Shown here piece by piece: positions 62,141-64,000 of a stretch of DNA of 64,000 nt (position 1 is its first letter; every line of letters starts with the position of its first letter). The position numbers were made by a program, and so were the translations under genes. The stretch is from Taibaiella sp. KBW10 (GTDB lineage Bacteria; Bacteroidota; Bacteroidia; Chitinophagales; Chitinophagaceae): positions 376,445 to 440,444 of the forward strand of contig NZ_QAJI01000004.1 of the NCBI RefSeq assembly GCF_003852495.1. Reading direction: 5' to 3'. The notes beneath the pieces are model-generated. The model did no database searches, was not told the origin of the DNA, and saw nothing but the letters and a program-made list of their open reading frames with translations.

Positions 62141-63436
62141 ATGAAAACAGGAATCATCATAAAACGCGAGTACCTTACCAGAGTCAAGAAACGCTCTTTT
62201 ATCATTACCACACTTTTATTGCCTTTACTCTTTATTGCCTTTAGTGCTTTGACGACTTATCTGACCATGAAGAGCTCAAAGGTAAAAACAGTGACCATAT
62301 TGGATGAGAGCCAATATTTCATCAATCATATCAAGTCGACCAAAAATGTTTCTTTTGAATTCAGTCATAAAAACCTGGATTCTTTAAAAAGGGAATTGAA
62401 AGATGGCGCCTTTGATGCCCTTGTATATGTGCCCGCGATCGATATCAATAAAAAAGAAACCCTGACTATTTTCAGTAATGAACAACCGGGTACAGAGGTA
62501 GAAAGCGAGTTGAAAGAGCAGATGAATGACCTCTTAATAAATGAACGCCTGAAAACGGCCGGAATCGATCAGGAGAAATATAAAGCAGCCAATGAAGCTA
62601 CCATTTCCTTTGAAAACAAAGTAGGGCAGGAAGAGAAAAAATCAAATTCAGCCATCGCCAGCGGCATTTCAACTGTGAGCGGATTTTTATTGTATTTCTT
62701 TATGTTATTATACGGCATGAGCGTGATGCGCAGTGTTATGGAAGAGAAAACAAACCGTATTGCAGAGATCATTATCAGTTCTGTAAAACCATTCCAACTC
62801 ATGATGGGAAAAATTGTTGGGGTAGCCTTGGTCGGTTTGACACAGGTGCTGATCTGGGTCGTCTTCCTGGGGGCAATCTTCTTTATTTTCAGCCCGATGA
62901 TGACGGCCAAAATGAATATATCCGAAGCAGCACAAATAGCACAAAGTGCGCAGGGGGGCAATACTAAACTAGAAATGTTTAAGATGATCAGCAGCAGCCT
63001 GGGTAGTATCAACTGGCTGAGCATTGTTGCCTGGTTCCTGTTTTATTTCTTAGGAGGCTACTTCCTTTATGCCGCGTTATTTGCAGCTGTAGGCAGTTTG
63101 GTTAACGAAGACCAGCAGGATGCGCAACAGTTTACAACCATCATCACCTTACCGATCATTTTCAGTTTCTTCCTGATGACCGCGGTGATCAGAGATCCAA
63201 ACAGTGGCATGGCTGTTTTCGGCAGTATCTTCCCGCTCACATCACCCATTGTGATGATGGCAAGGATTCCGTTTGGGGTACCTGCCTGGCAATTAATTGC
63301 CTCTGCAGTCTGTCTGGTTGTAGGTTTTATCCTGACGACTAAGCTCGCCGGAAAGATATACAGAACAGGCATCCTGATGTATGGTAAAAAAATTACCATG
63401 AAAGAAGTGGGTAAATGGATTTTCAGAAAAGGATAA
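62141..63436 (+). CDS. ABC transporter permease (NatB/ABC-2 type)
   Basis: 431 aa from ATG 62141. A first membrane span near the N-terminus (FIITTLLLPLLFIAFSAL), a large extracytoplasmic domain (about 40-175), then five spans: GISTVSGFLLYFFMLLYGM, GVALVGLTQVLIWVVFLGAIFFIF, SIVAWFLFYFLGGYFLYAALF and two more, ending IRTGILMYGKKITMKEVGKW-like (MYGKKITMKEVGKW). The EEKTNRIAEIIISSVKP loop after span 2 is typical of NatB. The frame is open from 62093, but that version overlaps the ATPase gene. Confidence 0.9.
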   Translation: MKTGIIIKREYLTRVKKRSFIITTLLLPLLFIAFSALTTYLTMKSSKVKTVTILDESQYFINHIKSTKNVSFEFSHKNLDSLKRELKDGAFDALVYVPAIDINKKETLTIFSNEQPGTEVESELKEQMNDLLINERLKTAGIDQEKYKAANEATISFENKVGQEEKKSNSAIASGISTVSGFLLYFFMLLYGMSVMRSVMEEKTNRIAEIIISSVKPFQLMMGKIVGVALVGLTQVLIWVVFLGAIFFIFSPMMTAKMNISEAAQIAQSAQGGNTKLEMFKMISSSLGSINWLSIVAWFLFYFLGGYFLYAALFAAVGSLVNEDQQDAQQFTTIITLPIIFSFFLMTAVIRDPNSGMAVFGSIFPLTSPIVMMARIPFGVPAWQLIASAVCLVVGFILTTKLAGKIYRTGILMYGKKITMKEVGKWIFRKG

Positions 63437-63488
63437 ACAGACATTCAAAAAAACAGTAACTTTAATTCAAAATTAGAAGCATCATATT

Positions 63489-64000
63489 ATGGCTATACAA
63501 CGTCCCTTTAACCTGACTAAATGGATCGACGAGCATCGTCATCTCTTAAAACCACCTGTCGGTAATCAGCAAGTCTACAAGCAAGTCGATGATTTTATTG
63601 TAATGGTCGTTGGCGGACCCAACAGCCGGAAGGATTTTCATTATAATGAAACCGAAGAATTATTTTATCAGCTTGAAGGTGATGTCGTGGTGCGGATTAT
63701 AGAGGACGGAAAGATTGTACCCATTGAGATCAAGGAAGGCGATATGTTCTTATTACCAGCTAAAGTACCACATTCCCCACAACGTGGACCCAATACCGTT
63801 GGACTGGTGATCGAGCGGGTACGTCCCGGAGATATGCAGGACTCATTTGCCTGGTACTGCGAAAACTGTTCCCATAAATTATATGAAGAGTTTTTACCCG
63901 TTGGGGATATTGTGGCGCAGTTACCTCCGGTAATGAATGCCTTTTATGCCGATGAGCAAAAACGCACTTGTGACAAGTGTGGTACGGTAATGGCACCGCC
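63489..64000 (+). CDS. nbaC: 3-hydroxyanthranilate 3,4-dioxygenase, cut by the window edge
   Basis: 170 complete codons are in the window and the stop is not reached. The enzyme opens the ring of 3-hydroxyanthranilate in the kynurenine route to quinolinate/NAD. The iron ligands fall at the known bacterial positions: His51 and Glu57 in FHYNETEE, His95 in VPHSPQR, with substrate residues Arg47, Arg99 and Glu110. The C-terminal rubredoxin-like metal site has C124-x-x-C127 (WYCENC) and C161-x-x-C164 (CDKC). Only about ten residues should be missing. Other kynurenine genes would lie beyond the edge. Confidence 0.95.
   Translation, partial: MAIQRPFNLTKWIDEHRHLLKPPVGNQQVYKQVDDFIVMVVGGPNSRKDFHYNETEELFYQLEGDVVVRIIEDGKIVPIEIKEGDMFLLPAKVPHSPQRGPNTVGLVIERVRPGDMQDSFAWYCENCSHKLYEEFLPVGDIVAQLPPVMNAFYADEQKRTCDKCGTVMAP

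Overview
The window reads as a chromosomal segment of a Bacteroidota bacterium, most likely of the Chitinophagaceae/Sphingobacteriales side. The evidence is: type IX secretion sorting domains (a type A tail at 8338-9753, type B gliding-motility C-termini on the two giant proteins), two TonB-dependent receptors, a DUF5689 lipoprotein, bacillithiol synthesis (bshA), weak or absent Shine-Dalgarno sequences, and repeated promoter-like pairs of the Bacteroidota form TTG-N17-22-TAnnTTTG. Most of the window is ordinary core genome with short operons separated by strong hairpin terminators. No tRNA, rRNA, CRISPR array, transposase or phage gene was seen.

Layout. 1-7.7 kb: GH3-family adenylating enzyme, a small conserved protein, glycosyltransferase + YraN, a YkuD-type L,D-transpeptidase-like protein, an ABC-F ATPase, a methyltransferase and YajQ. 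7.9-20.5 kb: a type A sorted secreted protein, a META-domain lipoprotein, a methyltransferase, purH, a small gene-poor stretch (13.5-15.1 kb), a DUF5689 lipoprotein, bshA, an ABC-2 permease and an M16 peptidase. Three diverged copies of one structured intergenic repeat are scattered through this part (7.9, 13.7 and 20.2 kb). 20.6-25.8 kb: a TonB receptor behind a clear TPP riboswitch (a probable thiamine importer), YtxH protein, a membrane-anchored protein and an ALDH7-type dehydrogenase. 26-31.8 kb: accessory-looking genes, including a secreted HEXXH protein, an FMN reductase, an AraC-type regulator, a TetX-like flavin monooxygenase and a DinB-like protein. 31.8-43.3 kb: MFS transporter, queG (with no normal start codon), cysteine desulfurase, ClC transporter, secreted thioredoxin, an rRNA methyltransferase coupled to paaD and paaY, DUF4240 protein, pyrophosphatase and a TPR protein.

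43.5-46.7 kb is a compact metal-related operon: a Cys-rich HYC/CC/PP-like protein, a heavy-metal-associated protein and a TonB receptor with translational coupling. rluD and an outer-membrane barrel protein follow. 49.2-61.0 kb is the most striking region: two tandem giant secreted proteins (2138 and 1743 aa) with the same architecture, carrying 21 and 15 copies of a 66-residue (198 bp) repeat with two cysteines per unit, four CDSI-type modules and a type B T9SS sorting domain. The window ends with a NatA/NatB-like ABC exporter and the start of a 3-hydroxyanthranilate 3,4-dioxygenase gene cut by the edge.

Functional calls rest on reading motifs by eye; no database search was run. The giant repeat pair, the dispersed structured repeat, the riboswitch-controlled receptor and the queG start are the items most worth following up.
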